64,000 nucleotides of DNA from Protea cynaroides. Its lineage: Eukaryota; Streptophyta; Magnoliopsida; Proteales; Proteaceae. Shown one piece after another: positions 30,453 through 42,963 of this stretch (position 1 is its first letter; each line of letters opens with the position of its first letter). The stretch is from positions 48,438,663 to 48,502,662 of the forward strand of contig CM053270.1 of NCBI GenBank assembly GCA_028583415.1, read 5' to 3'. The translations under genes were made by a program, and so were the position numbers. The notes below the pieces were generated by a model, which ran no database searches, was not told where the DNA came from, and worked only from the letters and a program-made list of their open reading frames with translations.

Positions 30453-33400
30453 TCATCCCTCTGAGGGGCGTATGTCTTCGGAGGCCGCGTCAGGATTGTT
30501 CGATGGGGTCGGAGGAGCAAGGGTTGAAGAAGCTACTTCTGATGGAGCCGGGAGAGAGGAAGAAGCTACTTCTGATGGAGCCGGAAGAAAGGAAGAAGCT
30601 ACTTCGGGTGGAGCAGGAGCAGAGGAAGATGCCACAGGAGGAGCCAAACTTGAAGAGCCTACAAGCTTGTCTCGGATCACTTTTTGCATCAGCTAGACCT
30701 GAGAGAAGTCGAAGGAGGGCAAGAGGGCGGACAACTCCGAATGAACTACAATCAGAGCCTCACGAATGGCTCTGGCCCTTTCTCGTCGGAACATACCCTC
30801 CATGTCTTCCGAATCTAGCAGAGCCTTCAATGTTGCTTCCTTGCTACTCGACAGCAACGATTCAGCCTGAGTCAATTCCTCTGTCAAGCGGTCAACAGTG
30901 GCCTATGAGGCAGTCAACTCGTTCCTTAAGGCTTCTTCAGTCATTGAGGCTTGGACCACATCGACCGATAGCTCGTCCTTCTCCGTCTGCAGCTTCTCCT
31001 TTTTCCACGATCCAGGCGTCGATAGCAGTTTGCAGGTCCAAGACTTCCTTCTCCAACTGGATGATAAGCTTGCTGTTGGCGACGGCTTGCTCTCGCATGA
31101 CCTCATTCGACAGCCGCGTCTCGGATAGCTCCTTTTTGGTAGTCTCATACACCTTGCCCTGAGAGGTATACTGCTCGTCCAACTGTTGTTATCTGGATTT
31201 TTCTTCCGAGAGCCACCTTCGGTTCTGGTCTAGAGATGCCTCTAACACCCAACGTTTCAGTTCCACCTCTTGGGTTAGCTCCTCAGCCTTTAGGAATCTT
31301 TCCTCGGCTTCCAAGAGTCTCTCATCCGCCGCCTTCAGCTGGCCCTCCATCTCCGCCTCGGCAGTGATGGCCGCATCACGTTCATTTTGTGCTGCGACTA
31401 TCAACCTCTCACTCTCCAGGGCAGCAGCTTGCACCCCCATCAGCCTCTCCAGCGAGGTCGACAGCATCCTATGGTAATGGTTCGACCCGCATATCAGCTG
31501 AAATAAGACAGATTTCACAAAAATGATATTAACACAGTAATATGCATAGAAGAGAAGAAAACAAAATAGGCAGAAGGACATACCTGATAAATGGTTGCGC
31601 TCTGATCCCGGTCGATAACTTCCAAGGGGATGGCCCAGAGTGTCTAAGCATCTGACGGAAGCCATGCGTGATGAATGATTTCCCTTGCCACTGCACGATT
31701 CCGGAGCCCGCTATCCGCGGAGTGTACCCTCCAAGAAGGTGCAAAGGGGGGAGGACCTGCAGCGGCCGAACTGGGTCCAGGGGGAGCAGATGGGCCGGAG
31801 GGTAAGGAAGGGGGGTCGACCCCCATTGAAGAGTTAGGGGCTATTGAAGAAGGTCCTTTGGATGGCAGAGGGAAAGACGTACAAGGGAGGGCCTGGGAAG
31901 AAACGGCCAAGACAACCGGGGAAGGGGCAGAAGAAGAAGAAGAAGAAGGAACAGATATCGAGGTGGCAGCCCCTAAGTCGGGGGTTACCATAGGAGGGGC
32001 AGATGAAGAAGGAACAGATGAAGAATCGGCAACTCCAGACTTGGGGGCTGCCGTAGAAGGAATGGGAGGGGAAGGAGGAGAAGGAATAAACTCTTCATTA
32101 CCTGGGGAGCCTGGTGGAGGAGGATCGACTGGTGCCAGCTCAGCAGGGGGCACGGGGGAAGGTGAGATTATAGAAGCCTCTCCGGGGAGAAGCACCTGCA
32201 GAGCTGGGGGCCCGGGGGGGGGGATCCTCGATAGCACATCCTGAGGAGTATCCTCAGGAAAGATGCGACGAGGAACACTAGGATTCAGCCTCCTTCGCTT
32301 CAGCCGCTGCATTGTCTCAGCGACAGTGGCGGTGTCTTCATCGCCACTCTCTGTAAAAAAAAAAAAGAAGGGGAGAGATGAAAGGAAAAATTATTAGCTC
32401 TTCAAAAAAAAAAAAAAAACTAGGGCCTACCATCATCATCTACCTCGATTACGGGGGGTAAAGTAGTTGAAGGTGAGGGGTCGACGGAAGGCAGATCTTG
32501 CGGGACTTCTGGTTGGGCTGGGAGATTTGAAGGCCCAGGGTCAAGGAAAGAAGGGCCTGCTTCAGAGGGGCCGTTGGTCAACGGAAGAGGAGGAGTGCCT
32601 TCAACAACATTCTCCAGAACCGCCAATTTGCGGGCCACAGCGACTGCTATCTCTTCCTTTTCCCATTGCTGATGCCTGAACAGCTCGGTCCCCATCAAAT
32701 CCTCCCAGATCCTGTCATCTAAATCCTCCACTGCAGAACAAGGTAACAGAAAATACATTAGAATCAAGCTGGCAGAAAAGAAAATTGAGGTTAACAGAAT
32801 TCCAAACTTACTCAGACCATACGGATATAGGAACTGATTGTTGGATAGATTCTTGAATTGAATGGCTCTCCCTCGACCTGCCACCAGTTCGAGGGTCTCC
32901 ATTTCGAGTGATGTCAGTGGAGGTTCGACCCCCACTGCAGAAGGGTCGATAAACTGCCACCGGTTCCCGATGGGGAAATACTGCCTACCCTGCAGAGTAT
33001 GGCCCCTCCTGATCAAAGCCCCGAAGAATCTCTCTTTCCAGTGGGGGACCGAAGAGGGAGTGGTCTCAATCATGGACGGGACTATGTCCAGGTTTCGACG
33101 GAAGAAGTAGTAAATTCCATTAGGAATTTGCGGTTGGTTTGGCGATGGGGCCAGAACAGAACACCCATATCAAACAAAAATTGGAAAAATCTTAAGGTGG
33201 GGGGTTCCCAACACCTAAGGAGGAAGATGATAAAGGAATGAATATGGGCCCAAGAGTTGGGGGTAAGTTGAGTAGGGGCTAAGCCGTAAAACCCTAAGAG
33301 TTCGAAAACTAAAGGATGGCAGGGGAAGCGGAAGCCAGAGAGGAACATGTTCAGGTTCACCACCATTTTGTGGGAATAAGGGTGGCATGCCCGGTCCTCT

Positions 33401-33735
33401 GGGGTAGGGGCTACTAAATCTACTGACCCAGGCACGCGAAAGGTAGCCCTAAGGTCGTGTAGTTTGGAATCAGTCATCATGGACCTCACCGAGGAAGCCA
33501 CGCAGTGTGGACCGACATCCTCGGGAGAAGTTGGGGGAATCTGCTCGGATTGACTACTAGAACCCTCCCCCCCTCTGAGCAAATCATGGAGGAGATCTGC
33601 ACAGAGTGGGCTCGGAGGATCGACCAACAACAGCTTTGTCTCGAGCCAATTCTACAAGACGACTTGCCTCAAAGTGGCCAAAGGAAGCATATTCAAGTGA
33701 AGAAAGGAGGGAAGATGTCGCAGCAGAAGCTTTAG
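30453..33735 (-). pseudogene. Antisense gene of TatB ('putative gypsy type transposon' family, coiled coil), 4 exons, decayed
   Basis: Read on the minus strand: exon 1 about 33735-32812, exon 2 32730-32431, exon 3 32350-31584, exon 4 31497-30453. Donors GTAAGT, GTAGGC and GTATGT and acceptors TTCTGCAG, TTTTACAG and TTATTTCAG fit plant rules. Exon 1 holds an N-terminal domain with FRVPGSVD, FLSGFRFPCHP, LTPNSWAHI and, after a one-base deletion near 33110, PHWKERFF. This matches the plant Pfam family 'putative gypsy type transposon' (PF04195-like, from memory). Exon 3 is Pro/Ser-rich with a basic KRRRL patch; exon 4 is a long Ala/Glu/Leu-rich coiled coil. Stops at 31644 and near 31187 and the frameshift kill it. 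Extra antisense ORFs are known from Tat elements; their function is not. Confidence 0.65.
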
Positions 33736-34141
33736 CAGAGTTCGAGTGCGTAAAGAAGGAAAGGAGGAAGAAGATAAGGTACTTATAGATTCGTAGGCTG
33801 ATGGGCTCCAGCTAGGAAGATATTATGATTCTCGAACGAAGCGACTGACAGTGAAGGGACAGGTACAACTCTTGAGGGGGAAGCGACGCGTGGACGGTTA
33901 CGATGGATAGTTAGAAATGAGGGATGATCAACAGTCGGAAAGCAACGGTTCGATGGGATTGAAAACGGCCCATGCGCCGACTTAGGGGGACGTGCGTTCA
34001 AATTTTGAAAAATGTAATAAAAATCATGAGGATGAAAAAAGCGGCGAAAAAAAAAACTGTCACGCATTCATGAGAAGATATTTTCCTCAGTAGATGTGTC
34101 CCCTCCCGACGAAACGACTCATGGAGGAGACAAGGGGGTCC

Positions 34142-35024
34142 TATTAGGGGAAAATATATGCTGGAAGCCAATCACAGAAGGTAACTACGTGGCATACATC
34201 CCAATCACAAGAGATGACCACGTGGCAGTCATCTAGGATGTTGAAAAGGAAGGTATTATGGTAAATCTTAAAAGATGTCTAAGTTCGACCCCTCCCTGAT
34301 CTGACACAAACTGGAGGTAATGAATAGACAGGGGTAGCTGGGTCATTGATAGGCCACTATCAATGGCCATAAATGCTGACAACAACCATTAATGCCAAAT
34401 ACTCTGATCTGATACGCCGATTCGAAAGATCTCAATTTGAATCGGTGGAAAGGTGAAATATTACTTGGAAACAGAACCATGACAATGACAAATGATTGGG
34501 AACCCCGAAGAACCTGGCCCACAAAGGGGTCGAAAGGTGGCTGACATGATGTAATGATCTGTACCAGGGGTCGAAAGGTGGCTGACATGATGTAATGATC
34601 TGTTCTAAGGGGTCGAAAGGTGGCTGACATGATGTTATAGTCTGTACTAGGGGGTCGAAAGTCTACTGGCCTACAGTACCCTACATAGTCAAATCACAAA
34701 CGGTGGCTGTCAGGAACCAATTGGTCTCAAACGGAGAGGTTTATAATTTGTGGAGTATATATATGTAGTCTGGGATGGGCAAAAAAAATAATGGATGGAA
34801 AAGTATTCAAGAATAAAAATGTTTCGTCTCTCTTGGTGTAGCTTCCTTCCTTCTGTCTTTTATACCACCATTCTATCTAGTGTCTACGATTAAGGCCTGA
34901 TCGAGGAGTCATTGGGAATGTATTCAGCTAACAACACCTCAGGAATCCCCTCTTTAAGGAGCTCTTGAATCTTGTTGGGAGTTCCATACTGTCTGTTTTA
35001 TCTTCACAGATTCCATCAACAACA
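34142..35024 (+). mobile_element. 3' LTR of TatB
   Basis: Starts TATTAGGGGAAAATAT (TG to TA) and ends CATCAACAACA, followed by duplication GAGTG. It carries the same 42-bp tandem repeats (34526-34663) and TATA box as the 5' LTR. Confidence 0.88.
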
Positions 35025-35029
35025 GAGTG

Positions 35030-35475
35030 AGAGTTACAAGTCGGAACTCAGCATTGGCAAGGTGAAAACGTATTCTCGGTAATGACGACTGTCACCGATT
35101 AGAGCAAAGATTTGCATAGCTCTTGAAATTACTTCACTGTAAAGCCTTTGTAGAATATTTTGGCAAGGAGGTAGCAGATCTCCATCTCCTTGATTGTTTC
35201 AATCATTTAATTTCTTCCATCTTGGTCCTACTGATAACGCAGTATATAGATGGGACTTGAGCGGTTTTGCGGGCACTCGGCAAAGAAGTTTGGAAGCAAT
35301 GGGGTTTTGAAGAGGGGTACGTGCAAAAGGTATGCTTCCATCGTTGTACCCTTGAGGATTGGGAAGAAGCCCTCAACGCAGGAGAAGAGAGAATGAGAGA
35401 AAAAAAAATCGGTCGCGGCTGTGCAGATTGAGAACAAAGAAACCCTAACTCTTATAACATATATTTATAACTAAA
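35030..35475 (-). other. Possible host gene 5' end with promoter
   Basis: On the minus strand a TATA box (GTTATAAATATATG, about 35459-35472) is followed by a leader with TTAGGGTTTC and an ATG at 35338 opening 37 codons. Another frame reads further (PLQNPIASKLLCRVPAKPL, then DLLPPCQNILQRLYSE) but has an in-frame TGA. It is probably one gene or pseudogene with the exon at 27799, separated by TatB. Solo LTR TekD sits about 35 bases upstream of the TATA box. Confidence 0.3.
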
Positions 35476-36782
35476 GGGTATAAAAGTCTTAAACGGAGCA
35501 GATATTGTAAGACCCTAATCGAACTAACCGGTCTTACCACCTTGTACTAGGTCTACCTATCATGGTCGAGCCAAGTGGACCAAGTGCGTGAAGAAACCAC
35601 AAGACCAGGCATGAAAATTAACTCAAAACAGTAAAAAATGAGTGTGGTTGCATGCCTAAACAAGAATGTCCCACCCCACCTCAAAAGAGTCCAACCCATG
35701 ACTTTTTGGTCGTGGGGTCGCATGACTAAAAAAACGTAGGGTCGACGGATTCTGCGACCCTACATGCGACCCTACGATAACAGACAGAATCCGAAAATTA
35801 GGAAACCTTCCTAATTCAAAGGGGGTCTTTCCTAAACTCATTGGGACTTATTATGGAGGGTTTTTCTCTATAAATAGGACGTCCCTTAGCCTCTTTCACT
35901 CCTTTAGAACCCTAATTGAAAGTGAGAGAAAGAGAAAGAGAAGGAAGAGAAGAAGAGAAGGAAACTTGAAGATGAAGACTAAGGAAGAGGAGGAAGTTCA
36001 GAGAAACCTCTGAATTAAGGTGTGAACCTAATTCCCTACCTGAATAAGAGAGCCTAGAATAGTTTATGAAGAACATAGGATTAGGAGAAACTCAAATCAT
36101 CCATTTATGGATAGATTCCAAGAGATTCCATGGAGAAAATCATTATGGACAATGAATAGTGTATAAATTTTAGTTTTGAGCCATAGAACAATAATAGAAT
36201 GGACCATGATAGTAAACCAAAGGATCCAAACATGAAGGAATGGACTGTAGAGTGAAAGGTCGACTCAGAAAACGTGTGGTCGCACGTAGGGTCGAATGAT
36301 ATCCGACCCTACAAGACCACATGATCAACCACATGCCCTCGGGAAATCCCAGGGAGGGTGTGGTCGCACGTAGGGTCGAATGGTATCTGACCCCACCTGC
36401 AACACTACACCCTAGGGTCGCAGAAACTGCTACCCTAGGTGCTATCCTACCCTGTGACCCTACCCCTATGGTTGCAGAAACTGCTACCCTAGGTGCTACC
36501 CTACCTGCGACCCTACAATTTATGTTAGTATAAATATATTAGAATTAATTCTAATTAAAATCCATCGACTTGTTAGGTCTTTCTAGTGATTTAAAAGTGA
36601 TTCATAAAGCTTGAACGAGGATCTACGCTCAATCAAATATGAGGGAACGAGACCTAAACTAATTGGCTAATAATAAACTGTTTTTGTTTACTGAGTCCAA
36701 CACCATGAATGATTTCATGTTTATATGATTGTAATGTGCATATCACATGTCATCCACTATTCCTGTTATTACTGTTCATACA

Positions 36783-39080
36783 TGTCACACCCCAATTCTG
36801 ATCCAACCAGAATGGTGTGAGTGAACTGTCATTGAACCAACGGTTCACACCAGGATCTCGAATAGGTCGTGTCCACTCATACAAACCATCACACATGACC
36901 ACAATCAGAATATAATAGTACAGTGGAAGTCTTTAAAATAGAATGGACTGAGTATCTATTGATAATTAAATAAGTATCCAATTATTCAAATCCAAACATA
37001 AAATAAATATCTTTTACATCCCTTTAATATCAAACGAAAATAACTGAAATGAATAAACAAAAATCCGATCACAGGTACACGCAGAAAGGGCACTCGCATG
37101 AAGCGTGATGCTCGTCCTCTCCTGCCTGTACACTCAAAGCAGCAACGTCACCATACGCCGGAGCGTTCACATAGTCGTCAACAGTGTAACCTGCATCAAC
37201 ATCTAAAACAATGTGTACACAAAGGGTGAGCTCACAACTTAGCTCAGTAAGACAATCAGATAGTTTCACAATATTATGCAAGAGTAACAATCATTTTATG
37301 TTGTGGTCTGGTTTTAAGTTTGCAATGTGCTATAGAAAGGTTTGGTGGCCCCCGCACCTCTATACACGAGTGTGTGGCACCTCATGGATCACACCTCCAT
37401 TGGCCCACATGCACCCATCATGGAATAGAGATAGAGCTAAGATACCCCCGTACCTCCCCTGATGCTCTACCCATACCAATACCTAAGCCTCTACTGGCCA
37501 GGGTTCACAAACTAGGCTCGCAACTAACCAATCCTATATGTCATCAATGTACGCTCTATCCCAGCACAGCCGTCTACGACATAGAGATAGAGCTAAGACA
37601 TTCCCACACCTCCCCTGATGCCCTATCCGCAAATAACCCACTAAGATAGAAACAATACGCAGGTAGACCCTATCCCAACATAACTCCCTACAGCATAGAG
37701 ATAGAGCTAAAGCATCGTGGAAAAGCCAGCGTCGACTCGGAGACCATAGTGCCACATAACCATGGCCAGGCCAACATCAATATCGGAGACCACCGTACCA
37801 CGACCTTCCCCTGATGCCCCACCCGTACCAAGCATGTTAAGATTGAATACTATAAAAGGTTCTAGTGTGAGGAGCGATCCCAGGCCCATGCCCTACTCCA
37901 CACACTAACGAAAACAATCACATGCTTAACAATCACATCCTATCAATGCATGAACAATAATAATAACTGAAAGTAAAAGATGATATGTGAATATGCACAA
38001 ACATCACATCATAAATATTCAGGTGATTAACAACAACTTACTGTACATTAATTATTAGGTTTAGATCAGATTCCCTTAGCTGATGCTCGTTTGATAGCTT
38101 GCCCCACGTCGCAAGATGCAAACGGAAAGTCACAAAGTCCTACAATGTTATTAGGGTTTCATTAGAATATATTGCTTAGGGTTTCATGTTGGTCGGAAAC
38201 CAACATGATTACAAAATACACTCACAGAGCTGATCGGTGGCATGTACCGGTCGCAGCTCTGTGGGGAAGACTGGCGACCGGTATGGTCAGCCGGTCCCCA
38301 CAGACCAGCCTCCCGAGGGATACCGGTGGCAACATACCGGTCGCACTATGTGCAACCGGTATAGTCGATCATTATGTCTCCGGAAGACCATACATGGGTT
38401 TTTCGACTGCCGTCGATCATCCTCCATGGATTTCCAACGTTTCTCCTATCCATTCTAAGTCTAATCATTGAGTTAGAGTTATCCCCAACTCATTCAAGTC
38501 TCGTTTCGATGAATATCATCTCGAAACTCGAATCCAGGGTTTGACGGCAACTTAGGGTTTATTGGCCAATTTAGGACTACACAACTAACATAGGGTAAGA
38601 AGATTGATTCAAACACTTATCGTTGATTGGCGTAGCGTGAGCGTCGTCGAACGGTAATGGCGGCACCTTCTTCTTCTTCCTAGCTCCTTCTCCTTTCCAA
38701 CCTCTTCCTCTTCTCTAGGGTTTGTGAGAGACAATGGAAAGGATTTGAGGAGGTTTAAGGGTGTATTTATAGGCTAGATTTAGGGTTTAGTAACCCTATT
38801 AGGATTAGGAAAGGCTTAGAATTCAAAATCAGGAAAGTGGGACCCTCAAAAGTCAATTTCTGGATTTCCACACTTAGCTGCGCAGACCTGACCTGTCGAC
38901 CGGTACCAAGACCGGTACCATCGACCGGTCAACATAAAATCATGTTGATTTGATCGTCTTTGGTTCGATTTCATACCTGATTGTCATCCGCTCATCCCGT
39001 CTGGCCCGGTGATGATCGGAAGACCTGCTACAACACAAAACCCAAGGTTTAGACCGGGTTTACGGAGTGCGGGTCTTACA
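36783..39080 (-). mobile_element. 3' LTR of TekC
   Basis: Plus strand reads TGTCACACCCC to GTGCGGGTCTTACA. TATA box (TATAAATA, minus) at 38764-38771. ACCGGTCG motif clusters at about 38239-38380 and 38895-38935. It lacks a ~50-bp piece present in the other LTR (44961-45010). Confidence 0.9.
37069..37202 (-). CDS. LTR-embedded conserved exon, TekC 3' LTR copy
   Basis: Acceptor ATTGTTTTAG, then 134 nt to TGA at 37071-37069, fully open. Peptide VDAGYTVDDYVNAPAYG, then EDEHHASCEC-x2-CVYL. The 5' LTR of the same element lost this exon in a deletion of about 290 bp (joint near 43617). Confidence 0.5.
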
Positions 39081-39104
39081 ACTCCCCCACCCTTAAAAGA
39101 AATT

Positions 39105-42100
39105 TCATCCCCGAAACTTGAACATACCTTGATCGTTGAAAAGGTTAGGGTACTCCTTCCTCATTGCGCTCTCCTCTTCCCAAGTAATTTCCTCCACATT
39201 TTGGCTTATCCAATGCACCTTCACATAATGGATATCCTTGGTTCGAAGTTGCTGAACTTTTCGACTTGAGAGCATCACAGGCACCACTTCGAATGTTAAG
39301 TCTTCAGTCAAGTCTGGGGGATCAGCAGTGAAGATATGCGATGGATCTCTGACATACTTCTTTAGTAATGATACGTGGAACACGTTATGAACGCTAGACA
39401 TAGATGGTGGTAGAGCCAATTGATATGCTACATTACCATGTCGGGTCAATATCTCATATGGTCCCACATACCTGGGGCAAAGCTTCCCCTTCTTACCAAA
39501 CCGTTTCAGGCCTCGCACCGGTGACACCTTCATGAATACTTTGTCACCCACTGCAAACTCCAGATCTCGACGTCGATTATCCGCATAGTGCTTATGTCGA
39601 ACTTAAGTTGTCTTTACTCTCTCTTTGATCTGATCAATCACTCGACAATTTTCTTCAACAAATTCCGGTCCTACAATTCTTCTTTCTCCCACCTCGTTCC
39701 ATAACAGAGGTGTACGACACTTCTTCCCATAGAGTGCTTCATATGGGGCCATCTGAATTGTAGCCTGATAACTGTTGTTATAAGTAAACTCGATAAGTGA
39801 TAGCTTCTCATCCCAAGCTCCCTTGAAATCTATTGCACAAGCTCGGAGCATATCTTCTAAAATTTGAATATTTCGCTCTGACTGTCCGTCCGTCTGAGGG
39901 TGAAAAGTTGTACTGAACTTCAACTTCGTTCCCATAGCTTTCTGTAATCCTTCCCAGAACTTTGATGTAAAACGGGGATCTCTGTCAGATACTATACTCT
40001 CTGGAACGCCATGAAGTCTGACTATATTATCAACATATAACTTGGCCAGTTTCTCCATGGTATACTGAGGTCTGACCGCAATAAATCGAGCTGTCTTGGT
40101 GAGTCGATCGACTATAACCCAAACTGCATCCACTGACCTTGGTGTCAAAGGTAGGCAGTGACGAAATCCATAGTAATACAATCCCACTTCCATGCAGGTT
40201 CTGGTAATGGCTATAGTAAACCTACAGGTTTCTCGCTTTTCGCTTTAACTTGTTGACAATTCAGACATTGGAACACAAAACGAGCTATATCAGCTTTCAT
40301 ACCCCTCCACCAATATAGTCTTCTTAAATCATTGTACATTTTGGTACTTCCTGGATGTACCGAATATGGGGTGTAATGAGCTTCAGTCATAACTCGATCT
40401 CTGATATTGTAGTCTTCACTCTCAGGTATACATAACCGTCCACGATACCTGAGTACCTTGTCTGAATCCAAGGTAAAGTCAGGATTGCTCGTACCCTTCT
40501 CGAAATCTTCTTGCACTATCTTGAGATGAGGATCCTGTAAGATTGCTACCTTGACTTCATCAACTAGATCCGGTGAGATCTTCAAAGCTGCGAATATCAT
40601 GGTGAACTTATGAATTAAGCCTTGCTCAACTGGATCTTCTACAGTTTCAATTATATACTCTTCATCAGCTTCGATTGAACTTGAAGCTGCGGCACATAAT
40701 GCAGCATTTGTAATTGGTCCTGCCTCAGGTTTCGATGCCCACTTCCTGCTTAAGGCGTCAGCCACCACATTTGCTTTACCCGGATGGTACTGGATGTCAC
40801 AATCATAATCTTTTAATAACTCCAGCCATCTCCTCTGCCTCATATTCAGATCCTTATGAGTGAAAAGATATGTTAAGCTCATGTGATCTGACTTAATCTG
40901 AAACTTCTTGCCGTACAAGTAGTGTCTCCAAGTCTTGATTGCGTGAATAACCGCTGCTAGCTCCAAGTCATGCGTAGGATAGTTCTTCTCATGCTCCTTT
41001 AACTGTCTTGATGCGTAAGCAATCACCTGTTCTCCTTGCATCAATACACACCCAATACCCAACCCTGAAGCATCCGTATATAAAGTAAACGGTACGCTTG
41101 GTTTTAGGATGGTCAAGATAGGTGCAGAGACTAGTCTTGACTTCAAAGTCTGAAAGCACTTCTCACACTCATCTGTCCATATGAATTTCTCTCCCTTCTT
41201 AATCAATCTGGTGAGTGGAACAGTGATCCTGGAGAAATCTTCCACGAATCTTCTATAATAACCAGCCAACCCAAGGAAACTACGAATCTCCGCAACAGAT
41301 TTTGGTGCTTCCCATCCTACTATAGCAGCTATCTTACTTGGATCAACCTTGATTACGTCTTCAGATACAACATGGCCCAAGAAAGCCACTTCCTTCAGCC
41401 AAAACTCACACTTCTTGAACTTAGCATAAAGCTTCTCCTGTCTCAGCCATTGTAGGGTTGCCCTCAAATGTGATGTATGAGTCTCCATGTCCTTAGAGTA
41501 GATTAATATGTCATCGATGAATACAATGACCGACGTGTCCAACATATCATGAAACACTCGGTTCATCAGTTCCATGAACGACGCTGGAGCATTGGTCAAC
41601 CCGAAAGACATAACTAGAAACTCATAATGCCCATACCTCGTCCTAAAAGCAATCTTCGGAATATCTCCGGCCTTGATCTTCAGTTGGTGATACCCCGATC
41701 GGAGATTAATCTTCGAGAAAACCTTTGCACCCTGCAATTGATCGAACAGATTGTCGATTCTAGGCAAAGGATACCGATTCTTGATCGTCAACTTGTTCAG
41801 TTCACGGTAGTCAATGCATAGCCTTACACTCCTGTCTTTCTTCTTGACGAATAATACCGGTGCTCCCCAAGGCGATATGCTAGGTCGTATGAAACCCTTA
41901 TCCAACAATTCTTGTAACTGGGTCATCAACTCCTTTAACTCGGTAGGGGCCATCCTGTATGGTGCTTTGGACACGGGCGCCGAACCTGGCATAAGGTCTA
42001 TTACAAACTCTGTAGCCCTGTCCGACGGTAGACCTGGAAGCTCCTCTGAAAATACATCTGGGAACTCTCGAACCACATCTATATCTTCCATCTTGTGTGA

Positions 42101-42567
42101 CTCCGCCGTGATATCAACTACCGATACTAGGTACCCCACTCCCCCCTTCTCTAAGCATCGCTTGGCTTTTAGGGCGAAGAGAATCAGCTTCCGCTTCCTA
42201 GATAGCCTGATCCCAGTGAAGCTAAATTCATTTCCCTTTTTGTCAGTAAACACAAGCTTCCTTTCACCACATAATAGGACGGCCGAATGATGGCCTAGCC
42301 AATCCATTCCCAAAATGACATCAAAGTCTGCCATCTCGAGTAGTACTAGGCTTGCTTCTAAGTCTCGGCCCTCAATACATACAGTACATGGTCCATAATA
42401 TTCGATCAAAGCCACTTCAACTCCTAGTGGAGAGCGAACTATCAAGCTTGGGTTCAAGTGCTTGATTGGTAACTCCATTCGCTTTCCAAAAGAAATAGAA
42501 ACAAAGGAGTGCGTGGCCCTAGAGTCAAATAGTACTCTGGCAGGTATACTAGCTACATTTACAATTC
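39105..42567 (-). pseudogene. pol: pol of TekC (protease to chromodomain), few lesions
   Basis: A 790-residue open frame (42583-40211) covers protease (DSRA at residues 20-23), RT (SVRLCIDYRELNK near 252; KINLRSGY at 291-298, where N replaces the catalytic Asp; FIDD near 355), RNase H (YTDASG at 502-507, HDLEL near 540) and the integrase zinc region (QCLNCQQVK). Then come one TAG (CAG expected), a one-base frameshift near 40165, the integrase core (39603-40193; VIVDRLTKTARF, VSDRDPRFTSKFW, NGQSER-type Glu region), a TAA at 39603 and the C-terminal domain with a Tekay-type chromodomain (VKVHW, EEITWEEES). Single-base changes of the C-to-T kind explain nearly all lesions. Confidence 0.85.
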
Positions 42568-42651
42568 CTGAAATTTTTATCATCCCTTAATTTATATGCG
42601 CATACACCCAATGAAAATTAGTAAGCCAAATAGTAAGGGATAGAGTCATAC
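42568..42651 (-). other. Predicted gag-protease intron of TekC (84 bp)
   Basis: Minus strand: GTCACTG/GTATGACTC donor and AAATTTCAG/GAATTG acceptor. Splicing joins ...DVVT-G-IVNVASIPARV in frame, the same junction as in TekG. Unspliced, a TAA stops the gag frame before pol. Confidence 0.5.
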
Positions 42652-42961
42652 CAGTGACCACATCAGGTGATGCAGCTGCTTCTTCAGTAGTGACCGCATA
42701 AACTCTTCCTTGCTGGGGAGGTTGCTTCTTAGGTAGAGTGCAGGTCCTTGCAATATGACTCACTTGCTGACAGTTGAAACATTTGATATTTGGGTTGAAT
42801 CCAGCATTCGGTGGCACAGGTGGTGCCGCATTGTTCCTTGCAGGCACTGTAGCGGTCTGAGCCCTGTATGGGCAGAAGGGTCTATTGTTATCACCACCCG
42901 AACTCTCACTAGCAGGTCTCTTCACTCCCCTGTTCTGAGCAAAGAAGCTATCCCTCTGACA
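42652..42961 (-). pseudogene. gag: gag C-terminal fragment of TekC
   Basis: Basic Pro/Asn-rich linker and a complete zinc knuckle CFNCQQVSHIARTC (C-x2-C-x4-H-x4-C), then AASPDVVTG up to the intron. The N-terminal capsid region is missing: at 42961 the sequence jumps to the tail of the antisense gene. Confidence 0.75.
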
Positions 42962-42963
42962 CC

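Larger units (their letters stand above)
27914..35024 (+). mobile_element. TatB: internally deleted Tat-like Ty3/gypsy element with antisense gene
   Basis: Two LTRs of 905 and 883 bp, duplication GAGTG at 27909-27913 and 35025-35029. Inside: a short piece of primer-binding region, an integrase fragment, a 26-27 bp tandem array, an AT microsatellite, a four-exon antisense pseudogene and a polypurine tract before the 3' LTR (GACAAGGGGG, about 34129-34138). Gag, protease, RT and RNase H are missing, so it could only move with helper proteins. LTRs are alike by eye, so insertion is fairly recent. Confidence 0.88.

Noticed and set aside
30317..31162. 281-codon plus-strand frame
   Set aside because: It begins in the AT microsatellite (Tyr-Ile repeat) and continues as the shadow of the minus-strand coiled-coil exon of TatB.
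31675..32244. 189-codon Gly/Glu-rich plus-strand frame
   Set aside because: It is the complement of the Pro/Ser-rich exon 3 of the antisense gene.
41814..42290. 158-codon plus-strand frame within TekC pol
   Set aside because: Shadow of the protease-RT frame on the minus strand; no motif of its own.
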